Positions 15,001-19,542 of a stretch of 64,000 nt of DNA are shown piece after piece. Position numbers and translations under genes: made by a program. The DNA is from Rhodopirellula halodulae (GTDB lineage Bacteria > Planctomycetota > Planctomycetia > Pirellulales > Pirellulaceae). Under the pieces are notes generated by a model, which worked only from the letters and a program-made list of their open reading frames with translations, searched no databases and was not told the origin of the DNA. The stretch is from NCBI RefSeq assembly GCF_020966775.1, contig NZ_JAJKFV010000029.1:427001-491000 (forward strand), read 5' to 3'. Each line of letters begins with the position of its first letter. Positions within the stretch are counted from its first letter, which is position 1.

Positions 15001-16194
15001 TTGCAAGACTGGTCCTTGCACCGCCTCGGACCGTTCAATTTTGTTGTCGTTGGTCGCGGCAGCTTGCACATCCGCGATGCTGTCGGCGTTGGACCCAATC
15101 AAGACGGTGCCGACTGCTTGGATGGACGTGGTGCCTTTTAGAATCGTTTGAGCCGATGCGTCCGAGATGCTCACACCAACGGCCACGGTTCCCAATCCGC
15201 GTGAGACGGCACCGGTCCCGAATTGCTTGCCTGCGATCGCGTAAGTCGTCGCGTCCGCCGTGGCATCCGAAGTGATGTTGACCGTACCGTTTGCTGTGAT
15301 CGTTGCCGAATCGAGCGTCACGGTGGCTTCACTTTCGCGAACCATGACCGATACGGGCATGGGCAAAGGAGCCAGCGGAAACAGACTGTGCAGTGCCTTG
15401 TGCGAGTAGCCGGAAACGACTTTCGGAACAACAGAATCGATGTTCTTGTCGCGAGATTCTGCGGTGATCTCAATATTCCCGCTGGCATTGATCGTCGCGG
15501 AGCCGATGCTGACGCTGGTGTCTTTCTTTCCGACGCCGACGGGACGCACCGGGCTGACCAGCGAAGAGATCCGCTGTGCATCGAGCGTGATGTCATGTCC
15601 GATCAGCTCGACGTTGTCTTCAATGCTGACAAATCGGTCTGACAAGAAAACATCTGCCAAGTCGATCGGCAGATTGCTCGCGATCGACAAACCGGACTCT
15701 GCGCCAACACTATGCAGGGAGAGGTCGCCGGCTGTGATATGAACGCCTGACGCAACAGTGATTTGCTCACCGATGATCGTGAGATCCACCGCAGGGCTCA
15801 GGTCAATCGTTCCGCTGACATCGATGGTGTCTTCGCCGAGGTACGCATCGATTTTGATCGAGTTGGCGGACGCGGGGATCTCCCAACGAGTCAGGTCGGT
15901 GTGACCAGGCTGAGGAACGACTTCGAAGCCGTCCAGAAGCACTGTCAAATCGTGGTTGCCGTCAACAATCAAGTTTCCCGATTGTTGTGACACGCTGATC
16001 GAATCGTACAGAACCGACCCGCGAACTTCGTAGTCGCCGGCCAGCAACTGCCGTGACTCGAGCGTCTCAAACCGCGAGGCTTGCCGACGATGGCGCGCGG
16101 ACTTGGAGCGACGTTTGAGACGTTGTCGCGTTCCCTTTGCGGAATGTGCGCGGCGGCGAATGAGAAGTCCACGCAGTAAATCATCGATGTTCAT
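1..16194 (-). CDS. Giant LEPR-XLL-type repetitive surface protein (N-terminal 5,398 residues; C-terminus outside window)
   Basis: A single minus-strand frame stays open from the ATG at 16194 to the left edge. Every line I read in this frame lacks stops, and all the long antisense shadows on the plus strand share the codon-aligned frame, as expected for one gene. The N-terminus is very basic (15 Arg/Lys between residues 8 and 41) and is followed by FETLESRQLLAG (42-53), a variant of the LEPR-XLL motif typical of very large planctomycete exported proteins. The body is rich in Ala, Gly, Ser, Thr, Val, Asn and Asp, with alternating short hydrophobic strands such as 'SVAVTAVTNTIAN' and 'VTNTVTGNT', suggesting an extended beta-helix or adhesin-like fibre. 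Two other module types are embedded and listed separately. No enzyme domain was recognised. A role in cell-surface or matrix contact is inferred. The divergent beta-barrel gene begins 288 bp away. I am confident of the gene and unsure of the function. Confidence 0.9.
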   Translation of the reverse strand, partial: MNIDDLLRGLLIRRRAHSAKGTRQRLKRRSKSARHRRQASRFETLESRQLLAGDYEVRGSVLYDSISVSQQSGNLIVDGNHDLTVLLDGFEVVPQPGHTDLTRWEIPASANSIKIDAYLGEDTIDVSGTIDLSPAVDLTIIGEQITVASGVHITAGDLSLHSVGAESGLSIASNLPIDLADVFLSDRFVSIEDNVELIGHDITLDAQRISSLVSPVRPVGVGKKDTSVSIGSATINASGNIEITAESRDKNIDSVVPKVVSGYSHKALHSLFPLAPLPMPVSVMVRESEATVTLDSATITANGTVNITSDATADATTYAIAGKQFGTGAVSRGLGTVAVGVSISDASAQTILKGTTSIQAVGTVLIGSNADSIADVQAAATNDNKIERSEAVQGPVLQGQESLGEVKSNTSDSKAAGAAAAVSVSDSVSHTQIESDVVVNSSQGSIHVNATGLGTNNAAASVGINVDASVALGFAVAKDNADIKADVAGKLTAAGTFQGVTLTHDSVPTQSTTIHAPNHGFQTGDPLNYEATAIGGNVALPLPGLSNDERLFVVKIDNNNFQIVRKQSIDLSTDTLPTDHSGNPSTHSIYKTEVSLFDPATAVNLTDNTITLNKDQVDHFEAIQDGHVLSYQSGNDGDTEPKAIGGLEDLRNYIVVNRSVVPGSDSNAIQFQLAAFTSESDPSPLDLTDIGVGNAHAFVYAGVAQTFVPSDNGVVNSSMDQITIPDHGLITGDEITYKTEADRSSTQSITQHAQFHSVDQANHTLGMPGHVLFTGQAITYHAGIDPVSGDSGNSSAGLTDGDTYYVISHDADSIQLANTQSEAFAGTARNLLATFHDNQNQSFSYDTKATEFDGVRATSLIDTVANQFVIPGHGLLTGTLVNYEAGDNDTPGEIVDNQNYYVVVDNHDPDRFGLSTSAGSSILVDLDDSATIQFGEHVLAVISGDLDVTDNELAIPSHELFDGAIVRYRHEAGDASIGGLANGTDYEVLVTSGDSIQLRPVTPEGGTPAEVIVLTAAGIDDEHHLDAYQDNDPSKDISRTLTFVPTRVQPSVSRLQFDPTAGPVIDTNSVDPTSHPFGETIRLDSHGFETGEKITYLADGGVIGGLTAGTQYKIDAVDADHIRLMTMETDSTPSSIVDLTGPGPVGSRHAFESAAEVIVRDPAIDGLVDGGVYYATVINDDTIRFSASKGDAINAAPIQLNAIPTSISTTHRLVDPLATEGVSVKASLTAANSSTVDASTGGAPFLTKLKNGRNEVGNLVGGLATEFESTKEWGKSQQGPTSTDLQRGEGKGNDLFTVSGGVAINVATHEVAATIAASALLASPVDVSIDSEIENRIKTTTSGKIVTDGGDSSAAGGTKKKVAAGVGISIGVYNNSSKAVIESGSSIDSGAQLDAGEELSVRSDLTLPLFAEPENWTGIQDAFETDGFSIDRVKNITETIGTLLSNPSGGASTAIGGDNTGRDGAAKYTVAGTLVVAEYHTESIATIGEFTRINQNAASQADTQTIHVDANTETHLVHTAMEKPALLSPGAILNDNTAGKGGIGGSAIVSVLNTMTHAAIQRGAMVRTGDDQKLKVSATEDHFGLNISTAGGKSGGFGVSGSVNTFDGTHTTIAHIHDGVTIASGVMDVVADSHQIQTGIAGGVMRGKSLGAGISVNQQNSTRDTRAIVGDGEGIDNDTLPNQDAEIAAVGMHVNAGATGWQIGLGLAGASASNTKAGEAEENVEGGSDSSDDASPTTTRTGIGIAGVASWNEATRTTRANINTPGTIDLSGGDLKVSADDSGSTIGLSGAGALTIADNNAVGLVGSFSRAIVDTTTEAIIQQATIRGAHDVDLSTNQSGEIISVAASAAISAAPPAVKEGGGLGLGLAGSASWNTITANTTAKIDVADIVATNDVHVTATDASTVSSNAGGVALALGATPGEGSGVGVALGASIATTKISGGLTTEINASTIVAGGEVEVQTDLSDRIDTVSIAGGIAAGGSVDGSGIAVSASGSYASADIVRTVAAETIGHSNVTAGTDIVVQAVDSASIKTLAIGASLGVSGSIESSGIAIDISASISNNSIDNTLASTVDSSTLSAGGNVMVGTHVQGKLRRTLDRNGNYAITAARLDDAANAEVDANGNEQKADQEGDDAIKLRLYHQIYGDGIPAGFVPEMDITQQFSKENVNANDPTEAIAVGTGWMVVDRVSGDSFSIQEIDGELKVFELSLSSIATATAVSLGGSVRSGVAVSGGGAFSHNTVTSTSAAEISNSTIHSGTDTAGTGAGDVSVSAGNQGSILSTIVAASVSVGGGVDNGAAFALGASVATNTLGHDQDGPSNASTSAIIENATVHANGDVNVVATSDQRISSVVIAVTVAAAVSEGNEGGVAGVGSSVTNHIAADTIAEIKNIASGNWTSHDVKVDASDTTLIRAFAGAAALSAAFGGANSLAVSVGVGIALNNIESDVDASISDAVFEKIVSYDEIDSRTHETLDTFNIRDFAVEDVTVVANNNGKISAVAASASIAAAFSGESGIAVSGAGANATNTVTGNTLATVTGSRLHADGDVQIDATSSAELDAVIDSTSIALGTGGANAVAVSFGVAVAQNVIGYAKADGVTANYVTDHDDVDWVGDRSQMTKGQSLQLSNGPSKGNIYEYLGDDPIAISLNEQKEGDSPDWTGKLDLNNVQKWKRIDVSLSHNQIAAIAEDSNMVADGELIVDAQSESNIHAVTLANGGAASLAGSAAISLAGMGIGVVNMVGTEVSANITGNGPTPTTVAYRGPQNRVIKNTEDELLLGFSGDSVPSFHVDSASVTANDESDISTVANASVITAAFSGEGAGSFSLGVSAAINLSHNKVDASIQDVQGGILATGHDAATATSLHGQSLTAEQKRAGDITVEATSEATIHSYSVAVAASAAVSEASLAMAAAGAYSFNGIGNTVHANVENSTVATQGTSVLDSSGQVAESADLTVNASSSNTADAIVVSTSAAASGGIVSGSGAIGAGIAINQLESVHGNDVPGTYASIKESTINVDGNLSVTADSTETLQTTSAAGAVAVAVSIGGAASATGATSTTKIQSQTHAFIEDSTIHTGRDIDVHATGKANVTKSIAVGASIADAVGALSVAVTAVTNTIANEVQSWISGDTDASNRFGIVAAGDVNVTADASDMTIDNVTGVSTAISAGGISASGGGLNLHNRIANDVSAKVFGQIKLDVLGDVVVDAVEDATLDATAVNAELALSFGAATGVALVTNEASSAIDASIQDAIIHSEGVSVKSTGTVDIQRTESVGVSVSYGLGVAGNNSTVTIAQTVNADITGGTINAANDVEIVATTDIKSRSTTGGGAAGAVAVGAMVSETHLGKGEDVKEVTAQIGDGTTIQAGGVHLAATNANDAYGTTIASGVGVASGVGANTTLTSDQEAVAIIGNDVTIHSGPMSVTSTSTQTIDGEADAYSFALAAGSGAGLHLTLTGDANVSIGDRATITASNFSVAANNTVTKQNDKTNLRSGSAALGNLVVLISQTDIGTDSNGLDAQITIGDESSVIVDGDTTGDLKVDVGVDVTAHDSVHLEAVAGLAASNANSKISSYTDAGITLGDSSIINRRGDVTMSSQGEILLRPDASLLSASVASAGGAEVSSHSDIQNRIDVNGTLIRGAEVRLQTGRNSFQVPNLIDHLADVEVTTISLRPSITIGDPSVTIDWNNTVDIATGSRIEGYEDVLLIADRAQDIPVTGKGEGMVMSLSLIPYGYSVANNTTINGTSNVAVDTGAKITAGLFNQAVLAIGNVEWDKTNNSAGSRLDFAVDQTPALSAADRIWAKERFDFDQDLSADVPFEFAKLTIDAIPILLNYGTIVRAVAGANGGGTAGHYYRFEPTDAAGNKLVQASDVPVILETANYADTTTWIAIPDATQPEGVELPVYDSDHTQELRNDFSNKFYVIKNAELPLPTLSYQNLSNLLLKQRDTVLSWMRSHSNNAEAVARYQVQLDQINSELDAMGLLLPAENLGGGITQRPVQQSVDAIFVEMPSIVAAPGSIFIEANSNTQSGVLTARDSASITIANHTPLMSIINNTTVKDNRRTAVVDGELKQFTPGHVYVNWVLPEGIPDGQGTGEISITFTPPDASAADLGLQHLPPGLPKDLYVNGDIVNQNGTVRIINPSGSINVAGEIRSADTVIQAGDQFTLNTPSFEHTNIDPRQYINFAPLRASVFNTAGTFTTRVFQNTSQVSTDGQNLATSIATNRSAIVSQGDISITARYLNINGLIQSGVDTITLNVDQNFNPGRTTESLIDANGNPLSGLSFTSDTSSTSIPVNGYFDSANRSIVVRELEPQGGRITLAGQILSTGGGKIVVADGYASLDVDNQSPFDIVFEGVDLTRDRVGEVILIDSDLLRRTTYKSTSAGISELHEIGALNSTPGNGLPPQIEYTPAPGTPTPTAASQSYYPGSPDQYSNALSGQIYLWIEGQEKTKTEVRVYEKKSFNLFGDNSFADLLEKDSGYSYRSVKFRDAEPILQSEVVVRKEESTFPQYVANNQYTLAYEQKVDRNVSVTPEQTIIRVIAGHNTGGTVGNYYRFAGSVTESVDLSKENYADSSRWTPVAKPANGTSDVYDSDYINQSQHVEQWTTGGGWLRSKTVHSRVTVISGLTDYYTHTLIADRPIEITSVGQSGKPSVSIVSVGDVIFSGDVDVPAGSGVAITSTQGNIQTTGTSGFYGETPTLTATAGDVSAHVETGHSPLTVNAGGDITIHGIGQNSAEASASMITIDTVHAGHDVYLNVAGGLVTESTSSLVSGDHVQLRSRSGSIGGDSTMRVDAKAGLSAYALGNINVVEITGRLNLVSPTAYQDSTTSIISTSGDVNVTAASGDVVDGILETATAPTAEQISAIDARQKLFGDAATAAAHEQIRQIDASKTRDYHSHWQSRIEAQDIAPTVESSIGVASIDAETGVVTTASPHGLTSGAQIRFNNGHSTGTGIVTGSILYVVVIESNTLQLAPTRYDAAIAPAPESNLPQPGVRLSITAGNDVTSITLERLTYAVTAEIGEPYGASYNPDTIIRLDAETRTQIIHDRVFQATTADAMIAANLARFLYPEAASTIAPAAPNDNETPNVSATDVSLTASGRIGALVEPQTIVLAGGLESLSATDKAALQEARVADVVGVHYRIYRYTGADASIQLDPKTMANDPANWTVIEPDFNTTDDTNPIQIQTGQTVLVETAEDYGWYEFLSSNQTIHLSGEDFTDATRWQAVVVAHNTSESFDAATGTSGAGASVSILSGDLVEDRTIIERLRLHRTDDVDVSVSGSLTATAPDGIAIGGHGDLKISSIDSASGDVRVSSTGALIDLGLGETAVQAGRNLDINANTIGGVDNESDFRIVSPHQTRLESTGTMSVRATSEDLEVISGISGGAMRISTDAGQLTISELVSN
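2461..2640 (-). repeat. Dispersed 'GxxYxF ... NYADxxxW' module in the giant protein (copy at 2.5 kb)
   Basis: This is the second clear copy of the module described at 4.6 kb: IRVIAGHNTGGTVGNYYRF, then ENYADSSRWTPV and VYDSDY. The 4.6 kb copy also continues with VYDSDH, so the similarity extends past the core and supports duplication rather than chance. Confidence 0.7.
4490..4713 (-). repeat. Dispersed 'GxxYxF ... NYADxxxWxxI' module in the giant protein (copy at 4.6 kb)
   Basis: In frame this stretch reads AGANGGGTAGHYYRF, then about 25 residues, then ANYADTTTWIAI. A close partner at about 2461-2640 reads AGHNTGGTVGNYYRF followed by ENYADSSRWTPV. Looser copies lie at about 480-800 (GWYEFL ... 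LSGEDFTDATRWQAV, and HYRIYRYTG ... NDPANWTVI) and 8161-8340 (GNIYEYLG ... VQKWKRI). They punctuate the beta-helix-like body and may be small domains inserted between helical segments. Confidence 0.7.
5200..12560 (-). repeat. Long run of degenerate ~40-60 residue Ala/Val/Ser/Asn-rich units
   Basis: This central part of the giant protein alternates three kinds of phrase: a hydrophobic Ala/Gly block (for example AVAAGAVAVAVSIG-like), a 'N-x-V/I-x-N/A-x-V-x-A-x-I' phrase and a 'S-T-I-x-A-G-x-D-V-x-V-x-A' phrase (for example STIHSGTDTAG, ATVHANGDVNVVAT, STIVAGGEVEVQT). The periodicity resembles filamentous-haemagglutinin-like beta-helix coils. Unit boundaries are fuzzy, so the limits are approximate. 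Confidence 0.6.
12640..14640 (-). repeat. Tandem ~60-80 residue modules, HG(L/F)xxGxx(V/I)xY ... GLxxGxxYYV ... IQLA type
   Basis: Reading the giant protein in frame gives a repeated pattern: HG followed by a hydrophobic residue, xxG, then V/I-x-Y; later GL-xx-G-x-x-YYV; then IQLA or similar. Examples are HGFQTGDPLNY (from 14640), DHGLITGDEITY (about 13981-14020), GHVLFTGQAITY with GDTYYVISHDADSIQLA (about 13741-13890), HGLLTGTLVNY with NYYVVVDN (about 13450-13600), HELFDGAIVRY with IQLRP (about 13195-13350) and HGFETGEKITY (about 12820-12955). Copies are diverged, not identical, so they are an old protein-level repeat. An isolated further copy (HGLTSGAQIRF ... LYVVVIESNTLQLAP) lies at about 1270-1440. 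Confidence 0.8.
16036..16062 (-). other. LEPR-XLL-like N-terminal motif in the giant protein
   Basis: Residues 45-53 read LESRQLLAG, preceded by a dense Arg/Lys stretch. This fits the LEPR-XLL pattern, in which a basic N-terminal tail precedes LE(P/S)R and two Leu residues near the mature N-terminus. The motif is thought to mark very large exported proteins. Its mechanism is unknown to me. It also supports the chosen start codon, because the motif normally lies within about 60 residues of the initiator Met. Confidence 0.75.
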
Positions 16195-16482
16195 CGTCCG
16201 CCCGTTTCCATCCTTGGAAAAACCACGACCGCAGTTTCTTGAGTCAAAATCGCTCGAAACGCACAAAAATCACATGCGTGGGAATACTCAAAACGACGAC
16301 GCGCGGCTAGACGAGTTTCACGGCAGAATGTTTGTCACCATTTTGATGGCGGATTGGTCTTGGCGCGGTTCCTCACGCTCGGATAAGCCTCGATCTACCA
16401 GAACCTTCCGATGATCGCTTGAGCTGGATCACGGACGGCGGTTCTCCCACCTCACCCACCTTGTTACGCCCCGTTGAAAACG
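16195..16482. other. Divergent intergenic region between giant gene and beta-barrel gene
   Basis: This 288 bp spacer should contain the promoters of both divergent genes. I see no convincing -35/-10 pair, operator or RNA structure by eye, and no Shine-Dalgarno of note in front of either start. Confidence 0.4.
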
Positions 16483-17730
16483 ATGAATCCAATGAACGCT
16501 TGGGTTGGCATCCTATTTCGATGCCTCGTTTGGGTGGGGCCGGCGGTGATCGCGTGGTCACCGGCGGACCTGGCGTTCGCTCAATCGTCTCAAAACGAAC
16601 TCGCGGCGGATGACGATTCGGCGTCGTTCGACACCGTAACGGATTTGCCAGCGGACGAGCTCGCGGACATGATTGGTCAAGCCTCCTACGCCCAGTGGAC
16701 GGATGCTGATCCATCGAGCAGCAGCGGCTCCATCCACGACCACACGGATTCATCCATTCAAATGATGAATCTCGAACAACGTCTGGCGCGACAAGAATCC
16801 GAACTCGCTCGGTTGCAAGCTGGTCCCTCGCGACCCGGCAAACTATTCGCTCGCTACGAAAGCGTCATCGTGCAACCGGTTCAGAGCAATCAAACCGCGT
16901 TGATCGTTCAAACAGGCGACGAAGAATTCGCGACGGTGATGTTTCCATGGGAAATGGAGCACAGTCCCCGCGTCACGTTGGGTTACGAACCAGCTAGCAA
17001 TCGCGTCGGCTGGCAACTTCGATACTGGCAGTTCGATCACAGTCAATCGTTTGTCGCTAGCGAAGACAACGGAATCATCCAAGCGGGTTGGCGAGCCGAC
17101 GTGCCGTATCTGGTGGAAGACGGTGACGTTGCTTTGGGAGTGCAGTTATTCGAAGAAGGAACCTTCACCAGCAGTGTTCGTACGGATGTGATCGATCTCG
17201 AAGTTTCTCGGAACCTCATCCAACCGGTCGACGCATTCATCGGTCTTCGATACGGCAAGTTCAGCCAATCGTATTCCGCTGTGACCGACGAAGGGTCTGT
17301 CAATGCAATCACCGAGTTTCGGGGCCTCGGGCCAGTCATGGCCTTGCGATTGCGACAGACGTTGCCATTGGAAAGGTTGGCAATGTTCGGGACGCTACGT
17401 GGAGCGATGCTGTATGGGCAAAAAGACTTCCTCGGTCGCGAGTCGAACTTTGGCAACACACAACACGTCAATGGAATCGATTTGCGATCGTACGACGAAG
17501 GTGTGAACTCGTTTGCGGGCAGTTTGGAGATGCAAGTTGGCATCGAGTACATCATCACCGATCATTTCACAACATTCGTCGCCTTCGAGGGCCAGCATCA
17601 TTCCAGCGTCGGTGGCGTGAACCCACCCGCGACGATGGAAGGTCGAGATGGCGATGTCACCGGTGACAGCGTCTTGGACGACGACCTCAGCTTCTTCGGC
17701 GTGACCACGGGCGTTCAGCTGCAGTATTGA
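16483..17730 (+). CDS. Outer-membrane beta-barrel protein
   Basis: This 415-residue protein probably sits in the outer membrane. A signal peptide covers about residues 1-33 with a likely cut after AFA. A short heptad-like segment near residues 90-108 (LEQRLARQESELARLQ) follows and may be a periplasmic coiled coil. From about residue 120 onward the sequence alternates strands such as GWQLRYWQFDHS, FIGLRYGKFSQSY and LAMFGTLRGAMLYG, and it ends in an aromatic (GVQLQY), as barrel proteins often do. 'FRGLGPVMAL' resembles the Lpg1974/BBP7-type planctomycete barrel families, but I cannot decide between them. A TTG at 16474 would extend the protein by three residues. ATG at 16483 (or 16492) is preferred. 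Function is unknown, possibly a porin. Confidence 0.8.
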   Translation: MNPMNAWVGILFRCLVWVGPAVIAWSPADLAFAQSSQNELAADDDSASFDTVTDLPADELADMIGQASYAQWTDADPSSSSGSIHDHTDSSIQMMNLEQRLARQESELARLQAGPSRPGKLFARYESVIVQPVQSNQTALIVQTGDEEFATVMFPWEMEHSPRVTLGYEPASNRVGWQLRYWQFDHSQSFVASEDNGIIQAGWRADVPYLVEDGDVALGVQLFEEGTFTSSVRTDVIDLEVSRNLIQPVDAFIGLRYGKFSQSYSAVTDEGSVNAITEFRGLGPVMALRLRQTLPLERLAMFGTLRGAMLYGQKDFLGRESNFGNTQHVNGIDLRSYDEGVNSFAGSLEMQVGIEYIITDHFTTFVAFEGQHHSSVGGVNPPATMEGRDGDVTGDSVLDDDLSFFGVTTGVQLQY

Positions 17731-17776
17731 TCACGCATCACTTGCGAAACTCGTCAGTAACAACACCCGTCAGTAG

Positions 17777-17797
17777 CGAAACTCGTCAAGAGTTTCG
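17777..17797. repeat. Hairpin repeat unit 1 (8-bp arms CGAAACTC/GAGTTTCG)
   Basis: A perfect 8-bp inverted repeat with a 5-base loop, GTCAA, lies just after the beta-barrel gene and ahead of the convergent halogenase 3' end. A partial copy (gcgaaactcgtcagta) sits immediately upstream. There is no T-run, so it is not a classic intrinsic terminator. Confidence 0.7.
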
Positions 17798-17816
17798 TCC
17801 ATCTCATTCGAACCAT

Positions 17817-17837
17817 CGATACTCTCGACGAGTATCG
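17817..17837. repeat. Hairpin repeat unit 2 (8-bp arms CGATACTC/GAGTATCG)
   Basis: It has the same architecture as the hairpin 40 bp upstream: 8-bp perfect arms, a 5-base loop (TCGAC), and a one-base difference in each arm that preserves pairing. A degenerate third copy (ctcgacgagtgacgctac) lies at about 17892-17910. The compensated change suggests that the stem, not the primary sequence, is kept. Confidence 0.7.
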
Positions 17838-17906
17838 CTACGGGTTTGGAACGCTCTCGGCGAGTTGTTGCGACGAAGCATTGGACGCAACCCTCGACGA
17901 GTGACG

Positions 17907-19478
17907 CTACAGATGGATCGCATCCATCAGCGATCTGTGCGACGGCAGTTTTGACGCAATGTCCGTGTGAGTCGATTGGATGTGCTGCAAAAAGGCCGCT
18001 TGCTGCTGCGTGCGAGCTGTGTCCGGTTCGGGATGTCCCGGCACGCGGCCCGGATGGATTCCCGCGGGACTGAGGATGTAGTGGTGGTTCACATCCAGGA
18101 ACGTCGGGTCCCGCTCAGGCAATCGGACTCGGCCTGTGCTGGTGTACTCTTCCAGCAGCAACTGGAGCGATTCAGGAATCAGGACGGTAGCTGCCTCCCG
18201 CCAAAACGGTGTGTCGCGACGCCGTGAAACAACGTAATGCATCAGGACGAAGTCTCGCACCTGATGGTAAACCTCCGTCATTCGTTGATTGAATGATCGG
18301 GTGTCGCAGGAGTCTACGAACGATAAATTGTTCCCTGTGGTTGGAAGACATTCCACGAACTCATCCAGGGCACGTTGGACCAAAAAAATCCCTGTCGACT
18401 CGAGCGGTTCGACAAATCCAGCGGACAAGCCAATCGACACACAATTGCCGACCCAGGACTCCGGTCGCATGCCAACCCGCATCGGGACGACTTTCGTTTC
18501 CGTGGTATCAAAGTCGCCACCGGCTAGGCCGATCAATTCATCGCGAGCTTCCTCGTCGCTCAGGTGCGCTGACGAAAACACGTAGCCGCATCCCGTGGTT
18601 TGATGCAACGGGATCTGCCAAGACCATCCGGACTTCATACCTGTGCTGATGGTGTAAGGCGGCAATACGACTGGCCCGTCCTCGTGACTTTTTTCACCCT
18701 GGCAAATCTGGACCTGCGGCCGACGCATCGTGATGGCGCGATCACAGATCAACTGGTCCGACCAATCGACCCACTCCGATCGCATCACTTTTTGAATCAG
18801 AGCACCGGCGAAACCGCTGCAATCAATGAACAGTTCGGCAGCCACCGCGGATTGTTCATTCAGAGTAAGTGATTGAATGTCACCACACGCGTCAAGGTTT
18901 GCACCGCACACATCCCCGATGATGTGATTGACGCCTTCGGCCACTGCGATTTCTTGCAAGAACGTTGCCAGTTTGCCCGCGTCGAGATGAAAGGCGTAGT
19001 TGTGTGCCAAGCTCGGTTGCCCCGCTTCGCGTGGACCACGTCCAAGTTCGCACAGCTCTCGCTGAAAGCTAAAGTCGGTGTACTTGGAGTCCGCAGGCAA
19101 CCAACCCTGTCGGACTCCCCGTCGCCAAGTGTGAATGAGGTCCAATCCATCAATCGGGCTGCCGCAGATGCCGAACGGATGCCAGTATCGATGTGTCGGC
19201 TCCACCCAATTGTCAAATCGAATCGCGAGCTTGTAAGTCGCACCGGTTCGGCGAATGAACTCGTCCTCCGCCACGCCCATGTTTTCGATCCAGTCGACAA
19301 TGGCGGGGATCGTTGCTTCGCCCACGCCAATCGATGGAACGCGGTCCGACTCAATCACCGTCACATGACACTTCAAACGTCGTTTCAGCGTGGCCGCGCT
19401 CATCCAACCCGCTGTCCCGCCACCAACGACAACGATGCGAAGTTGGCCGTCCGAGGGACAATCGGCGGAATGCGTCAC
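17907..19478 (-). CDS. Flavin-dependent halogenase (tryptophan-halogenase family)
   Basis: This 523-residue enzyme of the FADH2-dependent halogenase family would chlorinate or brominate an electron-rich substrate using reduced flavin supplied by a separate reductase. The start is taken as GTG at 19478, because further upstream the frame overlaps the PhoD-like gene and loses homology. The Rossmann motif GGGTAGW lies at 19-25. The Lys that carries the haloamine or hypohalous acid in PrnA/RebH fits Lys83 (GATYKLAIRF). The diagnostic WxWxIP motif is WSWQIP at 285-290. All key elements are therefore present and the length is normal. It lies 64 bp downstream of the PhoD-like gene on the same strand, so the two could be co-transcribed. 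No NRPS, PKS or flavin reductase gene is nearby, so the substrate is unknown. Free tryptophan is only one option. Confidence 0.9.
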   Translation of the reverse strand: MTHSADCPSDGQLRIVVVGGGTAGWMSAATLKRRLKCHVTVIESDRVPSIGVGEATIPAIVDWIENMGVAEDEFIRRTGATYKLAIRFDNWVEPTHRYWHPFGICGSPIDGLDLIHTWRRGVRQGWLPADSKYTDFSFQRELCELGRGPREAGQPSLAHNYAFHLDAGKLATFLQEIAVAEGVNHIIGDVCGANLDACGDIQSLTLNEQSAVAAELFIDCSGFAGALIQKVMRSEWVDWSDQLICDRAITMRRPQVQICQGEKSHEDGPVVLPPYTISTGMKSGWSWQIPLHQTTGCGYVFSSAHLSDEEARDELIGLAGGDFDTTETKVVPMRVGMRPESWVGNCVSIGLSAGFVEPLESTGIFLVQRALDEFVECLPTTGNNLSFVDSCDTRSFNQRMTEVYHQVRDFVLMHYVVSRRRDTPFWREAATVLIPESLQLLLEEYTSTGRVRLPERDPTFLDVNHHYILSPAGIHPGRVPGHPEPDTARTQQQAAFLQHIQSTHTDIASKLPSHRSLMDAIHL

Positions 19479-19542
19479 GTCAATGGCTCGTTGGTTACCC
19501 AGGAACAGAATCGTGCGTTTGCGGCAGCGGCGTCGATGATCG

